DNA from: Thermoleophilaceae bacterium
Lineage (GTDB): Bacteria > Actinomycetota > Thermoleophilia > Solirubrobacterales > Thermoleophilaceae
Reading direction: 5' to 3'
NCBI GenBank assembly: GCA_016929195.1
Contig: JAFGJG010000041.1
Span: forward strand, 1-38,375
Length of the DNA: 38,375 nt
This document shows positions 29,898-37,807 of this stretch, piece after piece; the stretch's first letter is position 1, and each line of letters opens with the position of its first letter. The notes beneath the pieces were generated by a model. It had not been told where the DNA came from and did no database searches. It was given only the letters and a program-made list of their open reading frames with translations. A program made the position numbers and the translations under genes.

Positions 29898-30489
29898 TCA
29901 GCACCTCGAACGCGTCGGCCAGGCTGAGGCCGCGTCCGGCCATCAGGACGGCCAGGTGGTAGAGCACGTCGGCGGCCTCCTCGGCCACGCGCTCGTCGGG
30001 CTCGCCGGCGGCGGCGCGCGTGACCTCCTCCGCCTCCTCGCGGACCTTCTCACCGCGCAGCGCGCCGTCCGCGAGCAGGCGGGCCGTGTAGCTGTCCTCG
30101 GGATCGGCACCAGCGCGTGCGGCGATGGTCCGCTCGAGCGCCGCGAGCGCCTCGGCCGGCGTCGGATCCGTGTCGCCGTTGTGGAAGCAGGTGCGCTCGC
30201 CCGTGTGGCAGGCCGGTCCCGCGGGCTCGACCTCCGCGAGGAGGGCGTCGGCGTCGCAGTCCCAGCGCAGCGCGCGCAAGCGCTGCACGTTGCCCGACGT
30301 CTCGCCCTTGTGCCACAGCTCCCGGCGCGACCGGCTCCAGAACCACATCTCGCCGCTGGCGCGCGTGCGCCGGAGCGCCTCCTCGTCCATGTAGGCGACC
30401 GTCAGCACCTCGCCAGTGCGCCAGTCCTGGACCACGCAGGGCAACGGTCCCTTCTCCCAGGCCAGGGCTGCGTCGGGCGTCGAGTCCAT
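29881..30489 (-). CDS. hisIE: Bifunctional phosphoribosyl-AMP cyclohydrolase / phosphoribosyl-ATP pyrophosphatase
   Basis: A 202-residue fusion for histidine steps 2 and 3. The HisI half (about 1-108) has LTVAYMDEEALRRTRASGEM, WHKGETSGNVQ, the metal-binding WDCDADALL (Asp77, 79, 81; Cys78) and CHTGERTCF (Cys94, Cys101). The HisE half (about 112-202) has GEKVREEAEEV and EEAADVLYHLAVLMAGRGL, the acidic metal-binding helices of the MazG-like fold. The ATG at 30489 is chosen because the HisI fold begins directly after it and a CATAAT -10 lies 7 bases upstream. It heads the first trp block and overlaps trpE by 17 bases. No other his gene is in the window. Confidence 0.96.
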   Translation of the reverse strand: MDSTPDAALAWEKGPLPCVVQDWRTGEVLTVAYMDEEALRRTRASGEMWFWSRSRRELWHKGETSGNVQRLRALRWDCDADALLAEVEPAGPACHTGERTCFHNGDTDPTPAEALAALERTIAARAGADPEDSYTARLLADGALRGEKVREEAEEVTRAAAGEPDERVAEEAADVLYHLAVLMAGRGLSLADAFEVLNGRRG

Positions 30490-30496
30490 CGCGGTG

Positions 30497-30502
30497 ATTA
30501 TG
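30497..30502 (-). promoter_or_regulatory. -10-like hexamer CATAAT for hisIE-trpEGDC
   Basis: CATAAT matches TATAAT at five of six positions. It overlaps the stop codon of the upstream GNAT gene and ends 7 bases before the hisIE ATG. This predicts a leaderless message for the hisIE-trpEGDC unit. Confidence 0.5.
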
Positions 30503-31265
30503 GAGATGCCGAGGAGAGCGGCAGCTTGAGGAACTCCCATTCGACGCCGGCGGGCTCGAACCCGAGCCGCCAGTACAGGTGCCGGGGCCAGTCCTCCGAG
30601 TCCGTGAGCAGGAAGACCGTCTCCAGGTCCGTGGCGGCATCCAGGGCGGCGATCAGGGCCGCGCGCGCGTGCCCGCGGTTGCGGTGCGCCGAGAGCGTGC
30701 AGACCTGGTCGACCTGGCCGATCCCGTCGCGCGCGAGCAGCCGGCAGCATGAGTGGCCCGCGTCCGGCGGCGCGGCGAAGTCGCGCCCGGACGCCGCCGC
30801 GGTGAAGCGCTCGTCCATCGCCTCCAGCTCGTCGAGCGTCCGGTCGCCGCCGTCCAGGGACTGCTCACGGCGAAACGCCGCGAGCGAGCGGGCGCCCACG
30901 TGCCGCTCGACCTCCGCCCCGGGCCCCGGCCGCGGCATGCGATCGGGCGTCCCGCGCCAGACCATGACCAGCAGGCGCGTGACGTTCCAGCCCCGCCGGG
31001 CCAGCTCGGGCGCGAGCCGGGCGCCGAGCTCGCGGTCGGGCACGAAGAGCATCCGGTGCCCGAGGTCGCCGAGCAGCTCGTCGGCCTCCGCCGTCACCGC
31101 GCCCGCGTCGGCGTCCGCGCCCTCCACGCGGAGGGCGTTGAGCTGCCAGACGCTCGGCAGGCTGGGGGTCAGCAGCGCGGTGCCGCAGCGGGCCGGGCGG
31201 ACCTCGTCGCAGACGTCCTCCTCGGTGGCGCACAGGAACTCGGCGACGCGCTCGGACTCGGTCAT
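30498..31265 (-). CDS. GNAT-family N-acetyltransferase
   Basis: 255 residues. The C-terminal half (about 105-255) is a GNAT fold. Its acetyl-CoA motif lies in HRNRGHARAALIAALDAA, followed by TVFLLTDSEDWPRHLYWRLGFEP, the strand and helix that normally close the domain. The N-terminal half (VAEFLCATEEDVCDEVRP, then VWQLNALRVEGADADAGAVT) may be a degenerate second GNAT repeat. The acceptor substrate is unknown. The ATG at 31265 overlaps the era stop as ATGA. It lies in the phoH-ybeY-era unit; whether this link is functional cannot be told. Confidence 0.85.
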   Translation of the reverse strand: MTESERVAEFLCATEEDVCDEVRPARCGTALLTPSLPSVWQLNALRVEGADADAGAVTAEADELLGDLGHRMLFVPDRELGARLAPELARRGWNVTRLLVMVWRGTPDRMPRPGPGAEVERHVGARSLAAFRREQSLDGGDRTLDELEAMDERFTAAASGRDFAAPPDAGHSCCRLLARDGIGQVDQVCTLSAHRNRGHARAALIAALDAATDLETVFLLTDSEDWPRHLYWRLGFEPAGVEWEFLKLPLSSASP

Positions 31266-32143
31266 TCGATCCCGAGGCGGTCGAGCAGCCCCTCGTCGCG
31301 GCGCCAGCCCCGCCGCACGCGCACCTGCAGCTCGAGGTGCATCCGCTCGCCGCGCGACCTCTCGATCTCGCGCCGGGCCGCCGTCCCGATCGCCTTGATC
31401 ATGCGCCCGCCGCTGCCCACGAGGATCGCCTTTTGAGAGTCGCTCTCGGCCCACACCTGGGCGCGGACCACGAGCAGCCCGTCCTCCCTGTGCTCGAGCT
31501 CCGTGACCTCCACCTCCACCGCGTGCGGAAGCTCCTCGCGCGTCCGCCGCAGCACCTGCTCGCGGACGAGCTCGGCGAGCCGCACCTCCTCCGGCATGTC
31601 GGTGTGCTCGTCGGGCGGGTAGAGGAAGGGCCCCTCGGGAAGCAGCGCCACGAGGTGGTCCACGAGCTGGGCGACGCCCGTGCCCTTGCGCGCGCTGATC
31701 GGGAAGATCTCGCCGTCCAGCCCGAGCCCGGCGGCGGCCGCCAGCGCGGCGACCGTGCCGGGGCGCCCCAGCCGGTCCACCTTGTTCACGGCGGTCACGG
31801 CGCGCGCGCCGGCGCGCTTGATCGCGGACGCGATGAAGCGGTCGCCCGGCCCGACCTCCTGCTCGCCGTTCAGCACGAACAGAACGGCATCCGCGTCGGC
31901 GAGCGCGTGCTCCACGCGCCGCTGCATACGCTCCGTCAGCTCGTCGCGCGGGCGCTGTACGCCGGGCAGGTCCACGAGGACGAGCTGCCAGTCGGGGCCG
32001 GTGGCGATGCCGCGCACTTCGCGGCGCGTGGTCTGCGGCTTGTCGGAGACGATCGCCACCTTGTCGGCCACGATCGAGTTCACGAGCGTGGACTTGCCGG
32101 CGTTCGGCCGTCCCGCGAGGGCCACGAACCCCGAGCGCGTCAC
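31262..32143 (-). CDS. era: GTPase Era, 30S ribosome assembly
   Basis: 293 residues. GTPase motifs: G1 GRPNAGKS (11-18), switch I with TTRREVRGI, G3 DLPG (58-61), G4 NKVD, G5 SARKG. G3 reads DLPG where most Era proteins have DTPG. The C-terminal KH domain has KAILVGSGGRMIKAIGTAAR, which binds the 3' end of 16S rRNA. GTG at 32143 overlaps the ybeY stop as GTGA. It is grouped with ybeY and phoH, the usual rRNA maturation neighbourhood. Confidence 0.96.
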   Translation of the reverse strand: MTRSGFVALAGRPNAGKSTLVNSIVADKVAIVSDKPQTTRREVRGIATGPDWQLVLVDLPGVQRPRDELTERMQRRVEHALADADAVLFVLNGEQEVGPGDRFIASAIKRAGARAVTAVNKVDRLGRPGTVAALAAAAGLGLDGEIFPISARKGTGVAQLVDHLVALLPEGPFLYPPDEHTDMPEEVRLAELVREQVLRRTREELPHAVEVEVTELEHREDGLLVVRAQVWAESDSQKAILVGSGGRMIKAIGTAARREIERSRGERMHLELQVRVRRGWRRDEGLLDRLGIE

Positions 32144-32514
32144 GGCCGCGCCAGCCCGGCGAGCACGCTGCGCTGGAGGTCGAGCATCTCGCCCTCGTCG
32201 CGCTCGTGGTCGTAGCCGCACAGGTGGAGCACGCCGTGCACGACCGCCTCGGTCATGTCGCTGGTGTGCTCGGGACAGATCACCACGTCGCCGAGCTCGC
32301 GCGGCCCGGCGCTCGCGCCCAGCTCGTCGACCGGGAAGGAGAGGACGTCGGTGGGGCTGTCGCGCTCGCGGTGCTCGCGGTTCAACATCCGCATCTCGTC
32401 CTCCCCCACGACCGTCACCGCCAGGTGGCCGTCCTCGACCCCGGCCGCGCGCAGCGCCGCCTCGGCGGGTGCGCGCAGCTCCTCGGGAGCGCCGATCAGC
32501 TCGAGCTCGATCAG
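32140..32514 (-). CDS. ybeY: Endoribonuclease YbeY, apparent CTG start
   Basis: A 124-residue metal-dependent RNase for 16S rRNA 3'-end maturation and ribosome quality control. The zinc motif H-x3-H-x5-H is in HGVLHLCGYDH, preceded by MLNREHRERDSPTDVLSFP and LGDVVICPE. The first ATG/GTG/TTG in frame (GTG at 32418) would remove about 32 residues, including the first strand and helix. In-frame sequence before it (LIELELIGAPEELRAPAEAA) looks like a true YbeY N-terminus. It begins with CTG at 32514, which overlaps the phoH stop as CTGA. No other start codon is available further upstream, within phoH. The gene call is secure; the CTG start is a strong inference. Confidence 0.92.
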   Translation of the reverse strand: MIELELIGAPEELRAPAEAALRAAGVEDGHLAVTVVGEDEMRMLNREHRERDSPTDVLSFPVDELGASAGPRELGDVVICPEHTSDMTEAVVHGVLHLCGYDHERDEGEMLDLQRSVLAGLARP

Positions 32515-33491
32515 GCCTGCCCGCGGCGCCGGGCCTCGCGAAGCGGCGGAGCCTGCTTCTCCTGGTACTCGTCGTAGGCCGCCACGATCCGCTGGACGAG
32601 CTTGTGCCTGACCACGTCCTCGCCGCCGAAGTGCACGAACTCGATGCCCTCCACCTGCTCCAGGATGTCGCCGATCACGAGCAGGCCCGAGCGCTGGTCC
32701 TTCGGCAGGTCGATCTGGGTCACGTCGCCGGTCACCACGATCTTCGAGTTGAAGCCGAGCCGCGTGAGGAACATCTTCATCTGCTCCGGGCTCGTGTTCT
32801 GCGCCTCGTCGAGGATGATGAAAGCGTCGTTGAGCGTGCGGCCGCGCATGAAGGCCAGCGGCGCCACCTCGATCACGCCGCGCTCGAGGTGCTGGTTCAC
32901 CTTCTCCGGCTCGAGCATGTCGTAGAGGGCGTCGAAGAGCGGGCGGAGGTACGGGTCGACCTTCGCCATCAGGTCGCCCGGAAGGAAGCCGAGCCGCTCG
33001 CCCGCCTCCACGGCGGGCCGTGTCAGGACGATGCGGTTGACCTCGCGCCGCGACAGCGCCGCCACCGCCATCGCGACGGCGAGGAACGACTTGCCGGTCC
33101 CGGCCGGGCCGATGCCGACCGTGATCGTGCTGCGGCGGATGGCGTCGACGTAGCGCTTCTGGTTGACGGTCTTGGGCGCGACGCGCAGGCCGCGGTGCCG
33201 CCAGACGACGTCCTCGAGGATCCGGCTCGGGCTCTCGTGGCGGTCGAGCGCGCTCGAGATGGCCTCGATCGTGCCGGGGGCGATCTCGTGGCCGGCCCTG
33301 ACGAGGTCGCTGAGCTCGCGCACGACGGTGCGGCCCATCGCCACGTCCTCGTCGCTCCCGTCGAGCGTGAGCACGTTCCCGCGCAGGAACACGTCGCAGT
33401 CAAGGTGCTGCTCGAGCGTCTTCATGATCGCGTCGCCCGGCCCCGCGAGCTCCGCGGCCACGTCGTTTTCGAGCTCGAGCCGGGTCCTCAC
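32511..33491 (-). CDS. phoH: PhoH-like ATPase
   Basis: 326 residues. A KH-like N-terminal region (EQHLDCDVFLRGNVLTLDGS) precedes the P-loop ATPase domain. Walker A is GIGPAGTGKSFLAVAMAV, Walker B IILDEAQNTSPEQMKMFLTR, followed by VVTGDVTQIDLPKDQRSGL. The family is linked to RNA metabolism by its constant neighbours ybeY and era; its biochemical role is not fully settled. GTG at 33491 overlaps the yqeY stop by one base (TAGTG). Confidence 0.95.
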   Translation of the reverse strand: MRTRLELENDVAAELAGPGDAIMKTLEQHLDCDVFLRGNVLTLDGSDEDVAMGRTVVRELSDLVRAGHEIAPGTIEAISSALDRHESPSRILEDVVWRHRGLRVAPKTVNQKRYVDAIRRSTITVGIGPAGTGKSFLAVAMAVAALSRREVNRIVLTRPAVEAGERLGFLPGDLMAKVDPYLRPLFDALYDMLEPEKVNQHLERGVIEVAPLAFMRGRTLNDAFIILDEAQNTSPEQMKMFLTRLGFNSKIVVTGDVTQIDLPKDQRSGLLVIGDILEQVEGIEFVHFGGEDVVRHKLVQRIVAAYDEYQEKQAPPLREARRRGQA

Positions 33492-33922
33492 TACGGAGTC
33501 AGCTTCTCCTTCACGGCGGCGCTCACGCGCTTGCCGTCGGCCCGGCCCTTCACCTGCGGCATCACCAGCGCCATCACCTTGCCCATCTCGGCGGGCGAGC
33601 TCGCGCCGGACTCGGCCACCGCGTCGCCCACGATCGCCTGCAGCTCGTCGTCCGAGATCTGTTCCGGGAGGTAGCCGGCGATCAGCTCGGCCTCACGCTC
33701 CTCGCCCGCGGCGAGGTCGTCGCGATCGCCCTCGCGGTAGGCCTCGGCGGCCTCGAGGCGGCGCTTGCGCTCGCGCTGGAGTACGGCGACCTCGTCGCCG
33801 TCGCCGTCCTTCGCGGCCTTCTGCAGCTCGCTGACGATCAGCCGGAGGGCGTGCACGCGCTCGCGCTCGCCGGCCTTCATGGCGACCGTCACGTCGGTCT
33901 TGACCTGCTCGAGCACGGACAT
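33491..33922 (-). CDS. yqeY: YqeY family protein (GatB/YqeY domain)
   Basis: 143 residues, the usual size. The motifs are ALRLIVSELQKAAKDGDGDE, YREGDRDDLAAGEEREAELI, YLPEQISDDEL, and PAEMGKVMALVMPQVKGRAD, followed by GKRVSAAVKEKL. The fold matches the tRNA-interacting tail of GatB amidotransferase subunits, but the role of the stand-alone protein is not known. The ATG at 33922 follows TACACT by 6 bases and lies three bases after the prmA stop, so it may open a new leaderless unit (yqeY-phoH-ybeY-era-GNAT). Confidence 0.92.
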   Translation of the reverse strand: MSVLEQVKTDVTVAMKAGERERVHALRLIVSELQKAAKDGDGDEVAVLQRERKRRLEAAEAYREGDRDDLAAGEEREAELIAGYLPEQISDDELQAIVGDAVAESGASSPAEMGKVMALVMPQVKGRADGKRVSAAVKEKLTP

Positions 33923-33925
33923 GGC

Positions 33926-34735
33926 TCAAGTGTAGGCGGGCCCCAGGAGCAGAAGGGCGCTCCAGCCCGCGTCCGTCAGCCGCCGCTTCTCGCCCAGCGG
34001 CGCGAACGCGGCCGCCACCTCGTCCTCCTCGCCGGCCAGCAGCCCCGAGACGATCAGCGCCTTCGGCGGGCGCTCCATCCGCTCCGCGACTCGCAGCAGC
34101 AGCGGCCGCACGAGGTTGGCCGTGATCACGCTTGCCTTCGGCGGCGGCTCGTGCCGCAGGTCGAGCCGGCGCACCACGTCCAGCTCCACGCCGTTCGCGC
34201 GCGCGTTCTCCAGCGTGGCCTCCACGGCCGCCTGCTCCGAGTCCACCGCCTCGACCGGCCGGAACCCGAGCCGCGCGGCCGCGATCGCCAGCACGCCCGA
34301 GCCGCTGCCGAGGTCGGCCAGCGAGCCGCGCGGCTCGAGCCCGAGGAGCAGTTCCAGCGAGAGCCGCGTGGTCGGGTGCGCACCGGTCCCGAACGCCTGG
34401 CCGGGGTCCACCACGAGCTCCTCGAGCCCCTCCTCGGCGGGCTCCCAAGGCGGGCGCACGCGCAGCCGCCCGCCGACCGTCACCGGACGGTGGAAGCGGC
34501 GCCAGCGCTCGGCCCAGTCGTCGGCCACCTCGTCGCCGCTCACGCTCACGCGCGCGCCGGCCACGTCGGCCTCGCCGCGCGGGAGCGCGGGCAGCTCTCC
34601 CGGCGCGCCGTAGAGCGCGTACTCGACCCAGCCGTCGCCGTCCACCTGCTCGACGCCGGCGGGCGCAAGCTCGAGCAGCGCCGCCAGAACCCGCTCGGCG
34701 TCCGCGGCGGACGCCCTCACCGCCAGCCGGATCAG
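33926..34735 (-). CDS. prmA: Ribosomal protein L11 methyltransferase, apparent CTG start
   Basis: 269 residues. It trimethylates L11. The SAM-dependent core has [20 protein letters not shown], the motif I loop [39 protein letters not shown] and [11 protein letters not shown] (the N-x-x family motif). The N-terminal substrate domain should begin with a strand such as [10 protein letters not shown]. That strand starts at CTG 34735, which overlaps the dnaJ stop as CTGA. The next GTG (34720) would cut into the strand, and no ATG/GTG/TTG exists just upstream in frame. It follows hrcA and dnaJ, a common arrangement. Confidence 0.93.
   Translation of the reverse strand: MIRLAVRASAADAERVLAALLELAPAGVEQVDGDGWVEYALYGAPGELPALPRGEADVAGARVSVSGDEVADDWAERWRRFHRPVTVGGRLRVRPPWEPAEEGLEELVVDPGQAFGTGAHPTTRLSLELLLGLEPRGSLADLGSGSGVLAIAAARLGFRPVEAVDSEQAAVEATLENARANGVELDVVRRLDLRHEPPPKASVITANLVRPLLLRVAERMERPPKALIVSGLLAGEEDEVAAAFAPLGEKRRLTDAGWSALLLLGPAYT
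33929..33934 (-). promoter_or_regulatory. -10-like hexamer TACACT before yqeY
   Basis: TACACT on the minus strand lies at the very start of the gap-free junction, inside the end of prmA. It ends 6 bases before the yqeY ATG, consistent with a leaderless internal promoter. Confidence 0.4.
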
Positions 34736-35859
34736 CGGAACGCGCGCCTGACCTTGGCCAGCAGCGACTCGTCGCCGGGCTCCGCCAGGTTCTCGTCCGT
34801 GAGCGAGCCGCGCAGCTCCTCGAGCAGCTCGCGCTGGCGCTCCGAGAGGTTGCGCGGGATCACGACGTTCAGCACCACGCGCTGGTCGCCGCGGCGACCG
34901 CGGCCGATCGCCGGCATCCCGCGCCCGCGGAGGGTCACGACCGTCCCCGGCTGGGTGCCGGCCGCCACCTCGACCTCCTCGTCGCCGTCGAGCGTCGCGA
35001 CCGTGACGGTGGTGCCGAGCGCGGCCGCCGGCGCCGGGACGTCCACGACCGTGACCAGATCGCTCCCGTCGCGGAGGAAGCGCTCGTCCTCGGCCACCCG
35101 CACGAGCACGTACAGGTCGCCGGGCGGGCCGCCGCGCTCGCCGGCGTGCCCGCGGCCGGTGAGCCGGATGCGCTGCTCGTCCGCTATCCCGGCCGGGACG
35201 TCGACCGACAGCGTCTTGCGGACGGCCTTCCGCCCGCGGCCGCCGCACGCCTCGCACGGGTGCGTGGGGATCTTGCCGTCGCCGTCGCAGACGTCGCACG
35301 GCTGCTCGCGCACCAGCTGCCCGAACGCCGTCCGCGTGACCGCCCGCAGGCGCCCGGCGCCGCCGCAGCGCTCGCACGTCTCGATCGGGGTGCCCGGCTC
35401 GGCGCGGTTGCCGTGGCAGCGCTCGCAGGCGTCCACGAGGTCGTAGGAGACCTCGACCGTGTCCCCGCGCGCCGCCTGCTCGAGCGTGATCTCCACCTCC
35501 ACGCCCACGTCGCCGCCCTGCACGCGGCCGGCGCCGCCGCCGAAGCCGCCGCCACCGAACGGATCGCCGCCGAAGAAGGCGTCGAAGATGTCTGCGAACG
35601 AGCCGAAGCCGTGCGAGGTGGACGCGAATCCGCGCGAGTCGAGCCCCTCGAAGCCGTAGCGGTCGTAGGTGGTGCGCCGATCGGCGTCGGAGAGGATCTC
35701 GTAGGCCTCGGCGGCCTCCTTGAACTTCTCCTCCGCCTCGGGGTCGTGCTTGTTGACGTCAGGGTGCAGCTCGCGCGCCAGCGAGCGGAAGGCCTTCTTG
35801 ACAGCCCGGTCGTCGGCGCCCCGGTCGACGCCCAGCACCTCGTACGGGTCGCGCCTCAC
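34732..35859 (-). CDS. dnaJ: Chaperone DnaJ
   Basis: 375 residues. The J domain (1-70) has the HPD motif in [21 protein letters not shown] Gly/Phe region follows (about 75-112). The zinc-binding domain has four CxxCxGxG-type repeats: [24 protein letters not shown] and CEACGGRG. The first lacks the final Gly. The C-terminal substrate domains contain [19 protein letters not shown]. It stimulates DnaK ATPase; dnaK and grpE are not in this window. GTG at 35859 overlaps the hrcA stop as GTGA. Confidence 0.97.
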   Translation of the reverse strand: MRRDPYEVLGVDRGADDRAVKKAFRSLARELHPDVNKHDPEAEEKFKEAAEAYEILSDADRRTTYDRYGFEGLDSRGFASTSHGFGSFADIFDAFFGGDPFGGGGFGGGAGRVQGGDVGVEVEITLEQAARGDTVEVSYDLVDACERCHGNRAEPGTPIETCERCGGAGRLRAVTRTAFGQLVREQPCDVCDGDGKIPTHPCEACGGRGRKAVRKTLSVDVPAGIADEQRIRLTGRGHAGERGGPPGDLYVLVRVAEDERFLRDGSDLVTVVDVPAPAAALGTTVTVATLDGDEEVEVAAGTQPGTVVTLRGRGMPAIGRGRRGDQRVVLNVVIPRNLSERQRELLEELRGSLTDENLAEPGDESLLAKVRRAFR

Positions 35860-36881
35860 TCGTCGTACACCTCGGCCACGAAGCGCGACAGCTCGTTCGC
35901 CGCCTGGCGCACGGCCATGATCGCGCGCGGGTAGTCCATTCGCACCGGGCCGATGACGGAGACCGCACCGAGGTTGCGGCGGGCGAGGCCGTAGTTGGCC
36001 CCCACGATGCTGAGCGTGCTGAACTCGGGGGCCTCGTTCTCCCTACCGATGCGGAGGAAGACGCTCGGCTCGGACAGCGACTGGCGCAGCAGCCCGAGCA
36101 GCGCTCGCCGGTGCTCGAGCACCTGCAGGAGCGACGCGAGCTGCGACAGCTCCTGGAAGCGATGCTCGGAGACGAGCCGGGCGGCGCCCTCCATGAAGAG
36201 CGTGCTCTCGGCCGTCTCCACGAGCTCGGTGAAGGCGGGCGCGAGCGTGGCGAGGAACGAGCGCTCACGCTCGGAGAGCTGCGGGTCGGCGAGCCGCGAG
36301 CCGAGCAGGCGCGAGCCCACGTCGAGGCCGCCCAGCTCCTCGTTGAGGAAGCTCCCGGCCCAGTCGATGAGGCCCGGGTCGATCGGCTCGTCATAGGAGA
36401 TCACCCGCTTCGTGACGCCGCCCGTGGACGTGATGACGACGACCATGGCGACCTGCGGCTGCATGAGCAGCACCTCGACGTGCCTGATCGTGGCCGTCTC
36501 GATCGGGGGCGCCGTGACGAGCGCCAGCAGGTTGGTGACCTGGGAGAGCTGTTCCGTGGTGGCACGCATGGCCTCGTCGACCTCGCGGCGCATGTCGGAC
36601 AGCTCGACGGACTTGCGGGGAACCGGGAGCCCGCCCTCGGCGAGGATCTCGTCGACGTAGAAGCGGTACCCGCGATCGGTCGGCAGGCGCCCGGCGGAGG
36701 TGTGCGGGTGCTCGAGCAGGCCGATCTCCTCGAGCCGCGCCAGCTCCGCCCGCACCGTCGACGGCCCCCACGGGATGTCGTGCTGGTCGGCGATCCACCT
36801 GGACCCCACGGGCTGATCCAGGGACACGTGCCCCTCGATCACCTTCCGGAGCAGGAAGCTCTGTCGCTCGCTGATCTCCAC
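35856..36881 (-). CDS. hrcA: Heat-inducible transcription repressor HrcA
   Basis: 341 residues. The N-terminal winged helix ([40 protein letters not shown], then [20 protein letters not shown]) is diagnostic, followed by the GAF-like and dimerisation regions. It normally represses chaperone operons at CIRCE palindromes. I see no CIRCE (GAGTGCTAA-type) in the 37-base gap upstream or at dnaJ, so autorepression through CIRCE is not supported here. GTG at 36881 has CACAAT six bases before it. Confidence 0.96.
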   Translation of the reverse strand: MEISERQSFLLRKVIEGHVSLDQPVGSRWIADQHDIPWGPSTVRAELARLEEIGLLEHPHTSAGRLPTDRGYRFYVDEILAEGGLPVPRKSVELSDMRREVDEAMRATTEQLSQVTNLLALVTAPPIETATIRHVEVLLMQPQVAMVVVITSTGGVTKRVISYDEPIDPGLIDWAGSFLNEELGGLDVGSRLLGSRLADPQLSERERSFLATLAPAFTELVETAESTLFMEGAARLVSEHRFQELSQLASLLQVLEHRRALLGLLRQSLSEPSVFLRIGRENEAPEFSTLSIVGANYGLARRNLGAVSVIGPVRMDYPRAIMAVRQAANELSRFVAEVYDE

Positions 36882-36887
36882 GGTCCT

Positions 36888-36893
36888 ATTGTG
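36888..36893 (-). promoter_or_regulatory. -10-like hexamer CACAAT before hrcA
   Basis: CACAAT (four of six matches to TATAAT, with the key A2 and T6) ends 6 bases before the hrcA GTG on the minus strand, in the 37-base gap after the dehydratase genes. Confidence 0.35.
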
Positions 36894-36918
36894 GCGGGCG
36901 CCGCCGCCTACGGCCGGA

Positions 36919-37296
36919 TCAGCCGGTCTTCAGCTCGGCCTCGGCGTTCCGGATGATCCGGTTGCCGCCCTGCTCGGCCTCGGTGTCGACCACCACCACG
37001 CCGTCGCGCTCCTCCCTGACCGTGCCGGTCACGGTGATCTCCTGCTCGGGGAAGCCCATCCCCCGGAACTGGACCGACAGCCGCCGCAGGCTGCGCGGAT
37101 CGCCGCCGGCGGCGTTGACGTTCGCGCGCGCCACCTGCGCCATCGTGTAGAGGCCGTGGAGGATGTTGCCCGGCAGCCCCACCTGCTTGGCGAACTCCAC
37201 GTCGATGTGGATCGGGTTGAAGTCCCCCGACGCGCCCGCGTAGCGGTGCGGCAGGAAGCGGTCCGGCGTCACCTTCAGGTCCACGTTCACGCTCAC
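36919..37296 (-). CDS. MaoC/HadB-like (R)-hydratase or dehydratase subunit
   Basis: A 125-residue hot-dog-fold protein with the hydratase 2 motif YAGASGDFNPIHIDVEFAKQ, followed by VGLPGNILHGLYTM. The catalytic Asp and His are the D and second H of DFNPIH. It resembles HadB, the catalytic subunit of the mycobacterial 3-hydroxyacyl-ACP dehydratase pair. GTG at 37296 overlaps the stop of the upstream gene as GTGA, so the two subunits are coupled. The true substrate (fatty acyl chain of the ACP or CoA type) is not determined. Confidence 0.88.
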   Translation of the reverse strand: MSVNVDLKVTPDRFLPHRYAGASGDFNPIHIDVEFAKQVGLPGNILHGLYTMAQVARANVNAAGGDPRSLRRLSVQFRGMGFPEQEITVTGTVREERDGVVVVDTEAEQGGNRIIRNAEAELKTG

Positions 37297-37733
37297 ACCC
37301 CCCTGACGATGTTGGTCCAGGTGCCCCTCACGACCTGCTGGCCGTCCTGGTTGCGGGACACCGACTCGAAGACGTAGAAGCCCATCCCGCCGCGCTCCGA
37401 GATGTCCTTGACGGTCGTCTCGGTCGTGATCTCGTCCCCGGCGCAGACCGGCTCGCCCCAGACGAACTCCTGCGAGCCGTGGACCATCATCGGGAAGTTG
37501 ATGCCGACCTCGGGGTCGAGGACCGCGGGTCCGACCGAGCCGGCCGAGTACACGACCGCGAACATCGGCGGGGCCGGGACGTCGCGAAAGCCGGCCGCCT
37601 TCGCCTGCTCGCGGTCGAAGTAGACGGGGTTGTCCTCGCCGACCGCGTGCGCGTACTCGCGGATCTTCTCCTTCCCCACCTCGTAGACGTAGGGCGGATA
37701 GGTCTTCCCGACTGCCTCGGCGTTCACCGGCAC
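37293..37733 (-). CDS. HadA-like MaoC N-terminal (FAS1-type) dehydratase subunit
   Basis: A 146-residue hot-dog-fold protein without the D-x4-H catalytic motif. It begins VGKTYPPYVYEVGKEKIREY, followed by AVGEDNPVYFD, PAPPMFAVVY and MMVHGSQEFVWGEPVCAGDE. These match the MaoC N-terminal (HadA/HadC-type) subunit that stabilises the acyl chain for a HadB partner, which is the next gene. GTG at 37733 has TAGACT eight bases upstream, just past the sigma factor terminator. Confidence 0.88.
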   Translation of the reverse strand: MPVNAEAVGKTYPPYVYEVGKEKIREYAHAVGEDNPVYFDREQAKAAGFRDVPAPPMFAVVYSAGSVGPAVLDPEVGINFPMMVHGSQEFVWGEPVCAGDEITTETTVKDISERGGMGFYVFESVSRNQDGQQVVRGTWTNIVRGV

Positions 37734-37741
37734 GGCCGGGC

Positions 37742-37747
37742 AGTCTA
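37742..37747 (-). promoter_or_regulatory. -10-like hexamer TAGACT before the HadA/HadB-like pair
   Basis: TAGACT on the minus strand ends 8 bases before the GTG at 37733 and directly follows the terminator hairpin of the sigma factor gene. It is another leaderless-type spacing. Confidence 0.45.
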
Positions 37748-37755
37748 GAAGCAGC

Positions 37756-37775
37756 CGGGGGGCTCACGCCCCCCG
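37756..37775 (-). terminator. Hairpin terminator after the sigma factor gene
   Basis: CGGGGGGC (37756-37763) and GCCCCCCG (37768-37775) form an 8-bp stem with a TCAC (plus strand) tetraloop, about 33 bases after the sigma factor stop. A second C-run at 37778-37785 could form an alternative pairing. The downstream T-run is weak (CTGCTTCT). Confidence 0.65.
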
Positions 37776-37807
37776 ATCCCCCCGGCGGCAACCTGGCCGG
37801 ATCGCGG

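Noticed and set aside
32416-32418. GTG 32418 as start of ybeY
   Set aside because: It truncates the N-terminal strand and helix and leaves a gap after phoH, where every neighbour junction is overlapped or very close.
34132-35934. 600-codon plus-strand open frame opposite dnaJ/prmA
   Set aside because: Arg/Ala/Pro-rich artefact; the opposite strand encodes the complete J domain and zinc repeats.
37776-37800. Extra C-run after the sigma factor hairpin as a separate regulatory element
   Set aside because: It can be explained as an alternative pairing partner of the terminator G-run; nothing further supports a riboswitch.
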